From IMG/VR virus record IMGVR_UViG_3300043436_002761, positions 1-60,283 of that record: a stretch of 60,283 nt of DNA. The stretch is one strand, 5' to 3'. Shown here piece by piece: positions 37,089 to 45,035 of the stretch. The stretch is from a virus. Under the pieces are notes generated by a model. That model was not told the DNA's origin, did not search any database, and saw only the letters and a list, made by a program, of their open reading frames with translations. A program made the position numbers and the translations under genes. Every line of letters begins with the position of its first letter. Positions within the stretch are counted from its first letter, which is position 1.

Positions 37089-37676
37089 TTATTCAACCCC
37101 TCCAACGCTTATAAAAAAACTTATAGGAGTAGCAGAAGAAGATATTGAAGAAACTGATCCTGAAACAAACTTTGCACCTTTTAACTCTACAATAAACGTT
37201 CTAGATCCAGAGACATCTTGAATATCTTTATTAGATATAGAAATAAAAGCTGGATCATCTATTTCTGGAGTTGCTTGAACTAAAATAGTTTCTGGATTTA
37301 AACTTTCTGGAGCATTGTTATAAAAATCTGCTAAAGGTATGGATATAGATCCAGAACCAGATACAAAGTCTACATTTTTTCTAGCAGCATAAGATGTTGG
37401 TTGAAATCTTAAAATTTCTGTCCAGATGCTACCTCCAGGAGTTGCATCTAGTTTGTAAATTACTCCGTACTTTGAACCAATTCTATTATTAATATATAAA
37501 TCATTAATTTTTGCATTTGTTAATATAGAAGCGTTATCAGGAAGTGGTGGACCTACCCCAGAAAAGAACTGAGAGCCTCTTTCTCCTTGTGGACCAATGT
37601 CAACACTTACAGATACTGAAGCAGGTGGTCCAACTACAACTAATTCATCATTAGATATGATTGTATCTATTGCCAT
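37089..37676 (-). CDS. collagen-motif tail fibre protein
   Basis: 195 residues with a short collagen-like Gly-Pro-Gln-Gly-Glu-Arg-Gly at about residue 28, followed by LPDNASILTNAKINDLYINN and a beta-rich C-terminus. Same build as 50834-51280 (GPQGARG, GDFFLNTT), and second in the same gene order. The Gly-x-y stretch favours a trimer. Starts one base after the stop of the preceding gene. Confidence 0.65.
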   Translation of the reverse strand: MAIDTIISNDELVVVGPPASVSVSVDIGPQGERGSQFFSGVGPPLPDNASILTNAKINDLYINNRIGSKYGVIYKLDATPGGSIWTEILRFQPTSYAARKNVDFVSGSGSISIPLADFYNNAPESLNPETILVQATPEIDDPAFISISNKDIQDVSGSRTFIVELKGAKFVSGSVSSISSSATPISFFISVGGVE

Positions 37677-37677
37677 A

Positions 37678-38058
37678 CTACGTTACCGCCACATCTTGAG
37701 TTACAGTTATGGTTCCAGTTAAAAGAGTAAACACCTTTCCAAAAGATTCGGATTCTTCGTCAGTATTTTTAATTTCTAAATCATAAAAGTATCTAGCCCC
37801 AGACAGCTGTCTTCCACCCTCTGGCTTAATTGTGCAAGAGACGGTATCTCCACCTTGAATTGTCGCAACAAGTTCTGAACTATCAGCAGAAGTTAATACT
37901 GATGCAGATGCGGAACCTCTAGCTGTTGCAACTATAAAAGTTGGTGTGTAGTCAGAAAGGTCGTCAAAAGCTTCACCAGTTGAACCTTTAGGCTTTACAA
38001 GAAACTCAAAAGTATCACCTGCATAGTAGTTAAAATTGTATGTACCTGGAAATGCCAT
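37678..38058 (-). CDS. baseplate/fibre N-terminal beta-sandwich protein
   Basis: 126 residues of one beta-sandwich (AGDTFEFLVKPKGSTG, then YFYDLEIKNTD), matching the build of 51280-51624 and of the N-terminal domain of BppU-type baseplate proteins. These hold fibres on the tail tip. An extended -10 promoter (38077-38085) and GAAAGGTG site lie just upstream, so it opens the second fibre cassette. Confidence 0.6.
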   Translation of the reverse strand: MAFPGTYNFNYYAGDTFEFLVKPKGSTGEAFDDLSDYTPTFIVATARGSASASVLTSADSSELVATIQGGDTVSCTIKPEGGRQLSGARYFYDLEIKNTDEESESFGKVFTLLTGTITVTQDVAVT

Positions 38059-38076
38059 AGTTAATCACCTTTCAAT

Positions 38077-38085
38077 ATTATACCA
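38077..38085 (-). promoter_or_regulatory. extended -10 promoter of the second fibre cassette
   Basis: TGGTATAAT, TGn extension plus perfect -10, 18 bases before the ATG of the beta-sandwich gene, with GAAAGGTG between. Confidence 0.65.
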
Positions 38086-38118
38086 TGTTTAGTATATTTG
38101 CCACAAAACATTAAGATT

Positions 38119-38829
38119 TTACCACTTGGTTACAAACTGGTCTTCGTGCTCTATGAGATTATTTATAGGATGAAAGTCATATGCTGACTTATTATGTAAC
38201 TTTATTTTTGCTATCCAAAATTCAGCATCTTGCCTATACTCGTTTTTACAAGGATCTAGAGTTTTTATTGCATCTGTTGTTGTCCACCAAAAGTTTCCTA
38301 AATAAAAGCCATCATATTTTTTCACATATTCATACTTAGTTTCCCCTGGAAGATCTAGCTCATTTCCATAGGCATCTTTAAGAAGGTACATTTGACAATA
38401 GTGAACCCCAGCTAAATCGTGACCCTCATCTATTTTTTCTAAGCATTTTTTCCAGTTTACAACATTAAAGTATGTCATTGACCTTCTATGCTTTACTCCA
38501 TAAAGGTTGTGATTATTTGAAGCTTTTGTATGAGCATAAAATATATATCCGTCATTTTTTAAAGAAAACTCATATAATGGCTTAAGGGTAACTTGTTCCC
38601 ATCCTTCATCAGCCTCTGCAACAATATTAAATTCTTTAAGCTCTTTAGACAAATATTCTTTTACAGCTTTTCTATTTTCATATAATCCAATAATTCCAAA
38701 ATTTAAACTATAAAGCTCATCTAAAAGACCGTATCTTTTTAAAGCATGAATGTGCTCAGATAGAGGTTGAAGCCATTGTCCTGAAGATCCTATATGATAA
38801 AAATGATGTATTTTTTTTACATCATTCAT
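38119..38829 (-). CDS. glycosyltransferase-like protein
   Basis: 236 residues. Motifs YIFYAHTKASNNHNLYGVK (about residue 94) and MTYFNVVNWKKCLEKI, then GNFWWTTTDAI, recall the rhamnan-synthesis (RgpF)-like and related GT-A proteins of bacterial polysaccharide loci. A nucleotide-sugar binding acid pair is not certain. Its stop-start overlap with the phosphatase-like gene, and the dehydratase and glycosyltransferases upstream, point to a glycan role. Called transferase-like only because the catalytic residues cannot be confirmed by eye. Confidence 0.5.
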   Translation of the reverse strand: MNDVKKIHHFYHIGSSGQWLQPLSEHIHALKRYGLLDELYSLNFGIIGLYENRKAVKEYLSKELKEFNIVAEADEGWEQVTLKPLYEFSLKNDGYIFYAHTKASNNHNLYGVKHRRSMTYFNVVNWKKCLEKIDEGHDLAGVHYCQMYLLKDAYGNELDLPGETKYEYVKKYDGFYLGNFWWTTTDAIKTLDPCKNEYRQDAEFWIAKIKLHNKSAYDFHPINNLIEHEDQFVTKW

Positions 38830-39239
38830 TAAAAATCTCCGTAGTTAACTTGAAGACATTTAAGACCAAGATCTCTCCACATATCAACTACTGACTGACG
38901 ATCATCTAATACACATAAAACATTAAACTTATCCTTAATATAATTTTCATATATTTCTTTTTTTACTTCTGAATCTTTGCGATAGTCACCAGTTTTACGC
39001 ATATATAATTTGGAAAATGGTGGACAGTTTTCTACCAACCATTTATAAGTTTCTTCGTAACAAGAGTCTTCACGACCAGTTATATATATTATAGTTTTGC
39101 TGGACTTCCACAAACAGTTAACAATTTCAATAACAGCACTGTCTGGAAAATCTGTTCCAACCTTGTCATATTCGTAAGGTCCTCTGTCACACCTATGTGC
39201 AACAGTGCCATCAATATCTACCAACACTACTTCGTTCAC
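38829..39239 (-). CDS. HAD phosphatase, polynucleotide 3'-phosphatase-like
   Basis: 136 residues from a GTG at 39239, chosen because AAGGA lies nine bases upstream; TTG 39317 and ATG 39248 have the site too close. HAD motif I is VDIDGT (residues 7-12, D8 nucleophile), motif II lies in YITGRED, motif IV in LDDRQSVVDMW. This matches the C-terminal phosphatase half of T4 polynucleotide kinase. The kinase half is missing, so it may repair 3'-phosphate ends, or act on a sugar phosphate in this glycan cluster. Confidence 0.75.
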   Translation of the reverse strand: MNEVVLVDIDGTVAHRCDRGPYEYDKVGTDFPDSAVIEIVNCLWKSSKTIIYITGREDSCYEETYKWLVENCPPFSKLYMRKTGDYRKDSEVKKEIYENYIKDKFNVLCVLDDRQSVVDMWRDLGLKCLQVNYGDF

Positions 39240-39264
39240 AAAAATCATTCCTTTATACAAACTA

Positions 39265-39402
39265 TTATCTAAAACACTTGCAATTGTTGCACTTGCAGTT
39301 TGGATTATTTTTTTCAACCTTTTTTGCTTTTTTAAAAAACTTTGAAATAGAATCTATACATAAGTTGCAAGTACTTACCACTGAAAACTTTTTACTAACC
39401 AT
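39265..39402 (-). CDS. small cysteine-rich protein
   Basis: 45 residues from ATG 39402 with GGAGG six bases upstream; the longer reading lacks a ribosome site. Pattern: CNLC at residues 12-15, a basic helix KFFKKAKKVEK, then NCKCNNCKC at the end. Six cysteines could bind one or two metal ions. Not recognised. Lies between dehydratase and phosphatase genes. Confidence 0.6.
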   Translation of the reverse strand: MVSKKFSVVSTCNLCIDSISKFFKKAKKVEKNNPNCKCNNCKCFR

Positions 39403-39416
39403 TATTCCTCCTGTAT

Positions 39417-40322
39417 TTAAAAAAATCCATTTATTTCTTCTCCAGAGTACCATTGTTTATTGTTACTACTGTTGTAAGAAAATCCGCTACTTGCATTATC
39501 ATTATTTAATATATAGAATTCCCCCATATCCTCAACAGATCCTAGTTCTAAATTAGATAAAATATCTTCATCAAGTTTTTCACCAGGTCTAGTTCCAGTA
39601 ATATCTATTCTAGACTCATCTATAAATGACTTAGCTATGTCGTAGATATTTGCACTTTTCATTTTTGGAACAAATACTTCTTTGCCGTTCATAATTTGCA
39701 TAAATTTAATTGACCAAAAAGCAGCCTCGGAGCTTCTGATAAAAAACCTAGTCATTTTTTTATGGGTAACAGATATCTTGTCACTATCGTTTTTCATAAT
39801 TTTCCATTTTTGAAATATTGACCCATTGCTGCCAATTAAATTACCAAATCTTACTACAGAAAATTTTGTATCAGAAATATCATTAGAAAGAATAGCATTC
39901 TTTTCAGAAAGTAGCTTGCTAACCCCATAAATGCTTGTTGGAATACATGCTTTGTCTGTAGATATTAATAAAACCTTTTTTACATTATTTTGAATTGCAG
40001 CATTAATAACATTGCTAGTTCCTAAAACATTTACTTTAATTGTTTCATCAGGAGACTTTTCTGCCAGATCTATGTGCTTTAAGGCTGCAGCGTGAAATAC
40101 ATAGTCTACACCCTTCATTATGCCAAATAGCGAGTCATAGTTTTTTATATCTCCAACTACATACCTAACTCTTTTGTCATTGATAGACATAGATGCCTCA
40201 AACTGCTTTGTTTCATTTCTAGAAAACATAATAATCTCTTTAGTGTCACAAAGGCTCAGAAGGCTATTGCAAATTTCTTTTCCTAAAGATCCTGGACCAC
40301 CTGTTATAAGGTACTTTGACAT
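39417..40322 (-). CDS. UDP-GlcNAc 4,6-dehydratase-like (PseB/CapD family)
   Basis: 301-residue extended short-chain dehydrogenase. TGGPGSLG (residues 7-14) binds NAD(P); VVGDIKNYD follows; STDKA (121-125) and YGVSK (Y132, K136) form the active site of PseB/FlaA1-type dehydratases. These make keto-deoxy sugar nucleotides for flagellin, capsule or O-antigen sugars. With the neighbouring transferases it could supply a rare sugar to coat virion or cell surface. Full-length for the family's catalytic core. AGAGGAATA precedes the ATG. Confidence 0.85.
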   Translation of the reverse strand: MSKYLITGGPGSLGKEICNSLLSLCDTKEIIMFSRNETKQFEASMSINDKRVRYVVGDIKNYDSLFGIMKGVDYVFHAAALKHIDLAEKSPDETIKVNVLGTSNVINAAIQNNVKKVLLISTDKACIPTSIYGVSKLLSEKNAILSNDISDTKFSVVRFGNLIGSNGSIFQKWKIMKNDSDKISVTHKKMTRFFIRSSEAAFWSIKFMQIMNGKEVFVPKMKSANIYDIAKSFIDESRIDITGTRPGEKLDEDILSNLELGSVEDMGEFYILNNDNASSGFSYNSSNNKQWYSGEEINGFF

Positions 40323-41047
40323 TATTCCTCTTCTTTCTTAAATACTGGAAGGATTACTTTCTTGGTATGATTAAGTATATCAAATTCTTTTTCATATAGC
40401 TTTCCTTTTAAATATGCCCCAGAGTCTTTTGTTTCTTTTCCAGACTGCTGGTATTCTCTTAAATCTGAGTATTTTAAATAATCTTCATAAAATTCTTTAT
40501 CTTTATATAGCAACCCTTCTCTTGTTTCAAAGCTTTCTATATAACCTCTTTCTATTGGAAAAAAAGTAAAAAGTGGCTGATCTTTATTTATTGTTAACCT
40601 TCCAGGTTTTAAAAACTTATAGTTAAATGTAAAGGTAAACGGAAGCCAGTCTGTCTCTACGATTCCATCAAATGGCTGAAGACCCATTGCTATTTGATTT
40701 GGAATTCCTCTAACATAAAGTGAAACATTTTTTGATGTTCTTACTATAAAATCTGGAACTATAGAAAGTATGCCATGACCAAACTCCGATGCTGCAAATT
40801 GAAATGCGGTATCTTTTCCAAATTCTACTCTAAGGGAATTTTTTGATTCACCACCATCCCAAGTTGCAGAAAATTCACCTGGAGACAAAACTGTCCATCC
40901 GTATGAGTTTGCAACGTTCATAGGGACACACCGATAGGCATTCCCTTCTGTTTTATCCATCCATTTTCTTTTAACTTTGTTTGGAACAATTTCAAATATG
41001 TTTTTTTCTGAAACTCTACTTATTTCTATGTATTTTTTATTAAACAT
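40322..41047 (-). CDS. DUF6065-like protein (paralog 2)
   Basis: 241 residues. Shares with 56454-57212 the order: AYRCVPMNVANSYGWTV, FSATWDGG, GIVETD, FNYKFLKPGRLTI and PLFTFFPIER. The fold appears to be beta-rich. I recall this family as DUF6065; no activity is established. It lies between dehydratase and methyltransferase, overlapping the latter by eight bases. The invariant Pro-Ile-x-Arg end and Asp pair may form a ligand site (inference). Confidence 0.65.
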   Translation of the reverse strand: MFNKKYIEISRVSEKNIFEIVPNKVKRKWMDKTEGNAYRCVPMNVANSYGWTVLSPGEFSATWDGGESKNSLRVEFGKDTAFQFAASEFGHGILSIVPDFIVRTSKNVSLYVRGIPNQIAMGLQPFDGIVETDWLPFTFTFNYKFLKPGRLTINKDQPLFTFFPIERGYIESFETREGLLYKDKEFYEDYLKYSDLREYQQSGKETKDSGAYLKGKLYEKEFDILNHTKKVILPVFKKEEE

Positions 41048-41783
41048 TGTTAATACTTCTCATTATCTCTATTCTTTTATTTGATATATCTGTTTGCTCT
41101 TGCGAAATATCAACACTTATTCCGTTTCTATTTAATTGATAGGCTATACATGCAACGGTTCCACTTCCTCCAAATGGGTCTAACACTGTAAAACCTTCTT
41201 TTGTGTACATCTCTATAAATCTTTCTGGTATATCTTTTACAACTGCATAATGAATAATTTTAGGATAATTAAAGCTTAAAGCTTTGTCTATCATGTCATC
41301 CTTATTTGAAAGGGGAAGTTGCCACAAAGGATCTTTAAACTTTTTTACCTTAAAAGGATTTTGGTAGTAATGATTAGGATCTTTTACTAGATGAAACCAT
41401 AAATACCAGTCCTTATAGATAGCCTCGTCCTTGTTTGACTTATTTTCATCATCTACAACCTTATGGATAATTGTGTTTGGGTGATGCAACTTAGTTTTTT
41501 TTAAAACTTGGTTAATATACTTGTGCATTAAATCTTCTTCTGGAGAAATTTCAATCCATATACTTCCTGTAGGCTTTAAAACCCTTTCCATCTCTTTTGT
41601 ACTTTTTACTAATAGCTTTAGCATTTTTTTAGAATTAAAATGTATTTGTTTTTTAGGATTACCACCGTATCCACTAGCATCTCTATTGATAAATGGTGGA
41701 GCTGCAATTATTAAGTCTACTGAATTACTCTCAATAAAAGATAAATTTGTTGCATCTCCCGTTATAAACTCTACTTTAGTCAC
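41040..41783 (-). CDS. DNA N4/N6 methyltransferase-like protein
   Basis: 247 residues from a GTG at 41783. Contains the beta-class order: catalytic APPF (28-31, where most have DPPY or SPPY), then the AdoMet site DPFGGSGT (202-209). Such enzymes methylate adenine or cytosine amino groups and can protect phage DNA from host restriction. The Ala in place of Asp/Ser is rare and may alter activity. No restriction partner is beside it. It overlaps neighbours on both sides inside the glycan cluster, so a non-DNA substrate cannot be excluded. Confidence 0.7.
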   Translation of the reverse strand: MTKVEFITGDATNLSFIESNSVDLIIAAPPFINRDASGYGGNPKKQIHFNSKKMLKLLVKSTKEMERVLKPTGSIWIEISPEEDLMHKYINQVLKKTKLHHPNTIIHKVVDDENKSNKDEAIYKDWYLWFHLVKDPNHYYQNPFKVKKFKDPLWQLPLSNKDDMIDKALSFNYPKIIHYAVVKDIPERFIEMYTKEGFTVLDPFGGSGTVACIAYQLNRNGISVDISQEQTDISNKRIEIMRSINNV

Positions 41784-42094
41784 TATTGATCTTTCTTGTA
41801 GTCAAATTTGTTTTCGTCTAGATCTATTCTATCCCATTTTGAAAGTGGGCACTCTGCTTCAAAAAGTCTGGTCTTTGCATCCATAAAGCAGCCACACTCT
41901 TTGCATTGACGAGTTGATTTAATTAGTCTAGGACATTTCAAGCAAATGCTCATTCTTTCTTTCTGAACCCTATCTGTAACCTTTTCAATATTTTTATTGA
42001 ATATGTCCCACGGTCTAACGGGTCTGCTTGAGTCTTTACTTGTTTTTTCTGGATTAGGATAAATTAAATCTGGAACTTCAGGTAAGTCACTCAT
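41783..42094 (-). CDS. small zinc-ribbon protein (DUF6171-like)
   Basis: 103 residues from ATG 42094; AGGAG is six bases before it, while ATG 42100 directly touches the site. The C-terminal part has CLKC, CKEC and a Cys in ECPLSKW, a zinc-ribbon seen in many large phages. The start DLPEVPDLIYP resembles the start of 44763-45023 (DLPDVPDLVAP), an odd shared leader. Function unknown. Confidence 0.6.
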   Translation of the reverse strand: MSDLPEVPDLIYPNPEKTSKDSSRPVRPWDIFNKNIEKVTDRVQKERMSICLKCPRLIKSTRQCKECGCFMDAKTRLFEAECPLSKWDRIDLDENKFDYKKDQ

Positions 42095-43067
42095 ATTCAT
42101 CTCCTACAATAAAATTTTTTGGAACATATCTTTTTAAAAGAGGTCCTTTTCTAACGTCCATTTTAGCATATTTTTCATACTTTTTAATTTTTTCACTGTT
42201 TTCTGGGTCTAGAATAAAATTTAAATAATTAGATACAGCCTTGTCTGCAACAACCATTTGTTTTTTTGAACTTAAAAGATCTCCAAAGTAAGTTCTTTCT
42301 CCACCAAATTCATTAATGTCGTCCCCATATAAATGAGCTATTGGAAAATCTTTTACGTTTAAAAATACCAAGGAAAATCCGTCTCCTATTAAGTTAATCC
42401 CCTGTATAAGCTCTTCGTCATAAAATATAGCATCTTTAAAAACACCAGTATTTTTTATAAAATTTTTATCTCCAAACGCAAAGGCTCCATTAAACTTTAC
42501 GCATGGCACAAATTTTTGTGAATCAAAGTCTTTTGAAATTAGTCTATCTTCCCACTTTGGAAGGTACTGTAAGAAAAACTCATCAACAACAAAGTATGGG
42601 TATCTTGGTAGAGAGGAGTCTCCCTCATGTCTTTTTCTTTTTCCTTCTGGACTATATGAGTAATAAGGTATATATGAAGTTAGTACAAATTTTTCTATAT
42701 TAGTTTCTTTTTTAAATTCTTTAAATGATTTTATTAGATAAGAATCCCAGTTTTTATCAAAATATGTATGTGAGTCTACTTGAAGCATATAGTCTTCACC
42801 AGAGTACATCTGCTGGGCTCTATGTCTACCGTCTCCAGTTCCGTATTCAGAAACTTTTCTTTTTTTAAGTTTAATAAACTCTACAGAAATATTTGGATAT
42901 TTCTCCTTAAGATCTAAAACTTTTTTGTATTCTTTTTTATTTAAATCTTTAAAGGATACTCCAATAAACACTCTGTCTGAAAACTCTGCAGACTCAATTG
43001 CATTTTTTATAGTGGCACTTGTTTCAGTATCAGCCATTGAAGGTATGGCAAGGTAAATACTTTCCAT
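42087..43067 (-). CDS. GlcNAc-type glycosyltransferase (PF11397-like)
   Basis: 326 residues of GT-A fold. GDGRHRAQQMYSGEDYMLQV leads to the metal-binding DSH (98-100), as in the UDP-GlcNAc:hydroxyproline transferases that modify eukaryotic Skp1. That activity acts on hydroxyproline, so the presence of a prolyl-hydroxylase-type oxygenase at 57213-57791 in the same window is suggestive: hydroxylation followed by glycosylation. The pairing is inference; the substrate here is unknown. Adjacent to two DUF6065-like genes. Confidence 0.75.
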   Translation of the reverse strand: MESIYLAIPSMADTETSATIKNAIESAEFSDRVFIGVSFKDLNKKEYKKVLDLKEKYPNISVEFIKLKKRKVSEYGTGDGRHRAQQMYSGEDYMLQVDSHTYFDKNWDSYLIKSFKEFKKETNIEKFVLTSYIPYYSYSPEGKRKRHEGDSSLPRYPYFVVDEFFLQYLPKWEDRLISKDFDSQKFVPCVKFNGAFAFGDKNFIKNTGVFKDAIFYDEELIQGINLIGDGFSLVFLNVKDFPIAHLYGDDINEFGGERTYFGDLLSSKKQMVVADKAVSNYLNFILDPENSEKIKKYEKYAKMDVRKGPLLKRYVPKNFIVGDEYE

Positions 43068-43732
43068 TAAGAATATACCTTTCTAGTCCACCATCTTCTT
43101 TTATACCAATTAAATGGAGGATTCTCTACTTCATGAGCTTCTGGATGCTCTTTAAATGGTTTATCGTCAACTACGTTCATAGACCAATTATCTCTTTTAA
43201 ATGGAATAACTTGAATTATAGGAGTTCCTGCTGGGATAATTCCAGAAAAATCTTTTTTCATAACAAAGGGGAAGTTGATTACGATTGGATGCTTGTCTGT
43301 GTCAACCACTCCAGTAAAAGACCTAAATGGCAAGTCCATCCTATTTAATGGATGAACAAATAGACAGCTGTAACCTTTTGGAGTTTCAATAAGCCATTGA
43401 TTAATCCATTTATGAGGCTGTTCGTCAAACTCATCTCCAATGTTAACCCCTTGAGTTTGTGATAAATAGTGATCTGAATTTATTTCAAAAGGGCAGTCGT
43501 ACCAAAAAGAGTTTTCATCTTTATTAAAATATACATCAACTGGTAAAGTTATCATATATCCAGAAGTTAATGCATCTAAAACGGGTACACATTTTTTAAC
43601 CGTTTCAACCTTATCTACCGCCCCCAGTAATTTTCTATACCACTCTGGAACAGCCTTAGATGAGGGAATTGGATGAGGAACTTCAAAGTCTGGAATAGAG
43701 GATATAAATGTAATAGATTTACTTTTCATCAT
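43067..43732 (-). CDS. DUF6065-like protein (paralog 4)
   Basis: 221 residues (start at 43732, or 43729 by ribosome-site spacing). Shares with 44043-44750: AVPEWYRKL, CVPVLDALTSGYMITLPVDV, GYSCLFVHPLNRMDLPF, GVVDTD and GTPIIQVIPFKR. The same end motifs (acid-Thr-Asp, then Pro-Ile/Phe-x-Arg) are in the two other DUF6065-like proteins. Second half of a duplicated two-gene unit; overlaps its partner by four bases. Confidence 0.6.
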   Translation of the reverse strand: MMKSKSITFISSIPDFEVPHPIPSSKAVPEWYRKLLGAVDKVETVKKCVPVLDALTSGYMITLPVDVYFNKDENSFWYDCPFEINSDHYLSQTQGVNIGDEFDEQPHKWINQWLIETPKGYSCLFVHPLNRMDLPFRSFTGVVDTDKHPIVINFPFVMKKDFSGIIPAGTPIIQVIPFKRDNWSMNVVDDKPFKEHPEAHEVENPPFNWYKRRWWTRKVYS

Positions 43733-44043
43733 TCTCCGTTGATGAATTCTTTATCTATGTAAACCCACCCAATATCTGGTCTAACTTTATCTGGATCAAA
43801 TTCTACTATTAGTGGTTGGCTAAGTAGTAATGCAGCAAGTCTATTTTCAGCTCTCATAATTTCTTGCACCTCTCCATCTAAAATAATAGCCAGATGATTA
43901 ATTTTAGACCCAGGAGGCATCGGTGGGATAGCGTTAGAATTTAAAGAAATTTTGCTTTTATATTTTCTAGTAAAAAAGTCTCTAACAATTTCTCTAGTAG
44001 TTAAAACTCTTATATTTTCACCATGATCGTGACTACCTGACAT
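43729..44043 (-). CDS. small partner protein of the duplicated cassette (copy 2)
   Basis: 104 residues from ATG 44043; AAAGGA lies nine bases upstream and the longer reading lies inside the previous gene. Shares with 44763-45023: LAIILDGEVQEIMRAENRLA / ALIVDDTVFQIMNVDGQQAA, then LSQP and IGW-YID-KF. The N-terminal SHDHGENIRVLTTREIVRDF is absent from copy 1. Function unknown; always before a DUF6065-like gene here. Confidence 0.6.
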   Translation of the reverse strand: MSGSHDHGENIRVLTTREIVRDFFTRKYKSKISLNSNAIPPMPPGSKINHLAIILDGEVQEIMRAENRLAALLLSQPLIVEFDPDKVRPDIGWVYIDKEFINGE

Positions 44044-44750
44044 TAAAAATATTCCTTTCTGTGCCAATATTTTTTCTTATAGGTTCCTTCTTTTTTTCTA
44101 ACATCGTGTCCATGTTTTTGAATAGCATCTTTTAAAGCAGGGTTATAAATCATTTTCCATCTCTTTCTTTTGATTGGAATAATTTGAGCAAAAGGAGTTC
44201 CTTTTTCTATAACTCCTACAAAGTCTTCTTTTATAAAAAACGGTATGTTTCCATTTCCAAAGAACTTATCACTATCCATTATTGCAGAAGATGTTGTAAA
44301 AGGCAAATCTTGTCTATTTAAAGGATGTGTTACCAATACACTGTATCCTCTTGGAGCTTTAATACCCCACCTACCTGACCAAACCATATGATTAGGGGCA
44401 TGTCCTGCTGGTCTTGGCATTGTAGCCCCAGACTGTCTTGGTCTTTCTTCAACAAAATTTTCCCAACCTTGTGGAGCATTCCACTTAATGTCAAGATCTC
44501 CATTTTCAGTCTTTCCAACATATATATCAAATGGAACTACTAATGCATATCCAGATACCATTGCATCTAAAAATGGAACACATGTCTTTAATCCAGCACT
44601 TGTTTTCTGAGTTCCTTCTTCAATGGCTAAATCTTCTTCTGAAGAAAAATGTGTTTCTGCTTTCTTGTACCATTCGGGAATAAATTTTTTAATTAAATCT
44701 GGTTTACCAATTTCCATTGATTCTGAGCATATAAAATGTATTAGTTTCAA
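44043..44750 (-). CDS. DUF6065-like protein (paralog 3)
   Basis: 235 residues from a TTG at 44750 with AGGGG six bases upstream. Motifs: FIPEWYKKA, TCVPFLDAMVSGYALVVPFD, GYSVLVTHPLNRQDLPF, AIMDSD, FVGVIEKGTPFAQIIPIKR, and an aromatic basic end KKKYWHRKEYF. Strongly resembles 43067-43732. I suspect that all four such genes in the window are one family. No activity known. Confidence 0.6.
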   Translation of the reverse strand: MKLIHFICSESMEIGKPDLIKKFIPEWYKKAETHFSSEEDLAIEEGTQKTSAGLKTCVPFLDAMVSGYALVVPFDIYVGKTENGDLDIKWNAPQGWENFVEERPRQSGATMPRPAGHAPNHMVWSGRWGIKAPRGYSVLVTHPLNRQDLPFTTSSAIMDSDKFFGNGNIPFFIKEDFVGVIEKGTPFAQIIPIKRKRWKMIYNPALKDAIQKHGHDVRKKEGTYKKKYWHRKEYF

Positions 44751-44762
44751 AATACGCCCCTA

Positions 44763-45023
44763 CTAGAATCCTTCTATATTAGATTCACCTGGATAAGAAA
44801 ATTTTCCGTCAATATATTTCCAACCAATTTTAGCAAGATCTCCAGGAAGAACTCTTACAAATCTTGGCTGAGATAAAAACTGTGCAGCCTGTTGACCGTC
44901 AACGTTCATTATTTGAAAAACAGTGTCATCAACAATTAAGGCAATATCATAAGGAAATGCAGTTACATCATGCTTTGGTGCAACTAAATCTGGAACATCT
45001 GGTAGATCATTTTGCTCTGTCAT
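44763..45023 (-). CDS. small partner protein of the duplicated cassette (copy 1)
   Basis: 86 residues; AGGAG nine bases before ATG. Begins DLPDVPDLVAP, then a beta-type DIALIVDDTVFQIMNVDG, and IGWKYIDGKF. Paired with the DUF6065-like gene 12 bases downstream. The same two-gene unit repeats immediately after. Function unknown. Confidence 0.55.
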   Translation of the reverse strand: MTEQNDLPDVPDLVAPKHDVTAFPYDIALIVDDTVFQIMNVDGQQAAQFLSQPRFVRVLPGDLAKIGWKYIDGKFSYPGESNIEGF

Positions 45024-45035
45024 AACAAGCTTCTC

